A stretch of DNA of 6,307 nt, taken from positions 1 to 6,307 of the forward strand of contig CALVZT010000046.1 in the NCBI GenBank assembly GCA_944372595.1. Reading direction: 5' to 3'. The notes beneath the pieces were generated by a model, which saw only the letters and a program-made list of their open reading frames with translations, was not told where the DNA came from and searched no databases. A program made the translations under genes and the position numbers. Shown in pieces: positions 5,025-6,307 of this stretch (its first letter is position 1; every line of letters starts with the position of its first letter). This DNA is from an uncultured Clostridia bacterium (GTDB lineage Bacteria; Bacillota; Clostridia; Christensenellales; UBA1242).

Positions 5025-6307
5025 ATGGGACTATTTTCATTTATAGCTGGGGCAGAAAATCGAAAAAATATAAAAAAATTAAGCAAAATTGTTGATAAAA
5101 TTGAAGCATTAGAGCCTGAATATCAAGCGAAAACTGATTTGCAACTTATAAAGACAACAAAGATATTAAAGGAACGCTTGAAAAATGGTGAAACATTAAA
5201 TGATATTTTACCTGATGCATATGCGTGCGTAAGAGAGGCAAGTAAGCGCGTACTTAACATGCGACATTTCAGAGTGCAACTTATGGGTGGTGTTGCTCTG
5301 CATCAAGGACGTATCGCCGAAATGCGTACAGGTGAAGGTAAGACATTAGTTGCAACACTACCTGCCTATCTTAATGCTTTAACCGAAAAAGGCGTACATG
5401 TTGTAACAGTTAACGAATACTTAGCTAAACGTGATGCTGAGTGGATGGGCAAAGTACATCGTTTTTTTTTTTTTTCTGTCGGTGTTGCTGTTAGTGGGAT
5501 GACTGATGAAGAAAAGAAAAAAGCTTATCAATGTGATATTACATATTGTACAAATAACGAGTTGGGTTTTGATTATCTACGAGATAATATGGTTGTAGAA
5601 CTTAGTCAAAAAGTCCAACGTGGTCATAACTTTGCGATAATAGATGAGGTCGATAGTATATTAATTGATGAAGCAAGAACTCCACTTATTATCAGTGGTA
5701 GTGGAATGAAATCAAGTGATACTTATTACGATGCTCAAAGATTTGTTAAAAGATTGCAAGAAAATGAGGACTTTGAGATTGACGCAAAACTCAAAGCAAT
5801 AAGACTTACCGAACAGGGTATTTCAAAAGCCGAGAAATTTTTTAACTTGGAAACATTGTCTGATATTAATAACCTTGAACTTAACCATCATATCAATAAT
5901 GCCTTGCGTGCTAACTTTATTATGAAAAGAGACAATGACTATATTGTTAAAGATGGTGAGATTGTTATAGTTGATGAGTTTACAGGCAGGTTGATGCCAG
6001 GCAGAAGATATAGCGAAGGATTACACCAAGCGATAGAGGCAAAAGAGGGTGTGAAGATTAAAGATGAGAATAAGACCCTTGCGACTATTACTTTCCAAAA
6101 TTATTTCCGTCTTTATCACAAACTAAGTGGTATGACAGGTACAGCCAAAACCGAAGAAGCCGAATTTAACGGAATATATAGTCTTGACGTTGTTACGATA
6201 CCAACTAATCTTCCTATGATAAGGGTTGACCAACCAGATATTATATATACAACCGAGAAAGGTAAATTCGATGCCGTTGTTAAGGAAATAAAAAAATTCT
6301 ACGAAAC
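5025..6307 (+). CDS. secA: Protein translocase ATPase SecA (3' truncated by window edge)
   Basis: The first 427 residues of SecA, the ATPase that drives unfolded preproteins through SecYEG at the inner face of the membrane. Full SecA is about 800-900 residues, so roughly half is present. The N-terminus MGLFSF precedes a helix and the DEAD motor domain NBD1: MRTGEGKTL (100-108, Walker A, Lys106), VNEYLAKRDAEWM (129-141), TNNELGFDYLRDNM (176-189), and Walker B IIDEVDSILIDEARTP (205-220, Asp207/Glu208). The preprotein-binding region follows (from about 225), then DEFTGRLMPGRRYSEGLHQA (317-336) and SGMTGTAKTE (368-377), all canonical. AAGGAGA (5014-5020) gives a strong, well-spaced start. One oddity is residues 147-150, Phe-Phe-Phe-Phe, encoded by a 14-T run where SecA proteins normally read Phe-Leu-Gly-Leu. 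The frame is intact through this run to the window edge. This looks like the housekeeping SecA rather than a SecA2. Confidence 0.96.
   Translation, partial: MGLFSFIAGAENRKNIKKLSKIVDKIEALEPEYQAKTDLQLIKTTKILKERLKNGETLNDILPDAYACVREASKRVLNMRHFRVQLMGGVALHQGRIAEMRTGEGKTLVATLPAYLNALTEKGVHVVTVNEYLAKRDAEWMGKVHRFFFFSVGVAVSGMTDEEKKKAYQCDITYCTNNELGFDYLRDNMVVELSQKVQRGHNFAIIDEVDSILIDEARTPLIISGSGMKSSDTYYDAQRFVKRLQENEDFEIDAKLKAIRLTEQGISKAEKFFNLETLSDINNLELNHHINNALRANFIMKRDNDYIVKDGEIVIVDEFTGRLMPGRRYSEGLHQAIEAKEGVKIKDENKTLATITFQNYFRLYHKLSGMTGTAKTEEAEFNGIYSLDVVTIPTNLPMIRVDQPDIIYTTEKGKFDAVVKEIKKFYE
5462..5475 (+). repeat. 14-T homopolymer inside secA
   Basis: Fourteen consecutive T within the secA reading frame, encoding part of Arg146 and Phe147-150 and the first base of Ser151. 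It is by far the longest single-base run in the window. Loss of one T would stop translation at TGA 5500-5502 and gain of one T at TAG 5492-5494, so any slippage gives a truncated protein of about 155-160 residues ending inside NBD1. Confidence 0.95.

Noticed and set aside
5462..5475. A frameshift or pseudogene in secA at the T14 run
   Set aside because: Codon-by-codon reading shows the frame is the same before and after the run, and residue spacing to the conserved flanks is normal.

Overview
The window is AT-rich bacterial chromosomal DNA carrying housekeeping genes, with no mobile element, CRISPR array, tRNA or rRNA visible. TGG encodes Trp, and TGA and TAA are used as stops (TAG also closes the small open frame at the left edge), so the code is the standard bacterial one rather than the Mycoplasma code. 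Low G+C, purine-rich Shine-Dalgarno sites, a Bacillus-type glucose-6-phosphate isomerase, a RecD2 helicase and a ComF gene just ahead of secA all point to the Bacillota. An uncultured, AT-rich, host-associated Clostridia-like lineage is my guess, and the exact lineage cannot be settled from the sequence alone.

Layout. Positions 1-57 hold what looks like the last 18 codons of an upstream gene. A compact histidine phosphatase follows on the + strand (67-579). Its stop codon directly abuts the stop codon of the converging glucose-6-phosphate isomerase gene pgi (580-1785, - strand). A 129-bp divergent region (1786-1914, just before the recD2 start) carries back-to-back extended -10 promoters for pgi and for recD2 (1916-4141, + strand). 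comF (4150-4920) follows recD2 after 8 bases and is almost certainly in the same operon. After a 104-bp leader, secA begins at 5025 and runs off the right edge with 427 codons present.

Functions. RecD2 is a 5'-3' DNA repair helicase, and ComF is a zinc-ribbon phosphoribosyltransferase-fold protein linked to DNA uptake and recombination. A shared transcript fits a common role in DNA processing. SecA is the ATPase motor of protein export. comF close to secA recalls the comF-hpf-secA order of Bacilli, here without hpf. Pgi is central glycolysis.

No clearly new biological system is present. The points most worth a second look are a 14-T homopolymer inside secA that turns a conserved Phe-Leu-Gly-Leu stretch into four Phe while keeping frame, a recD2 promoter that would give a leaderless mRNA, and a 25-codon open frame in the secA leader whose stop touches the secA ribosome-binding site.
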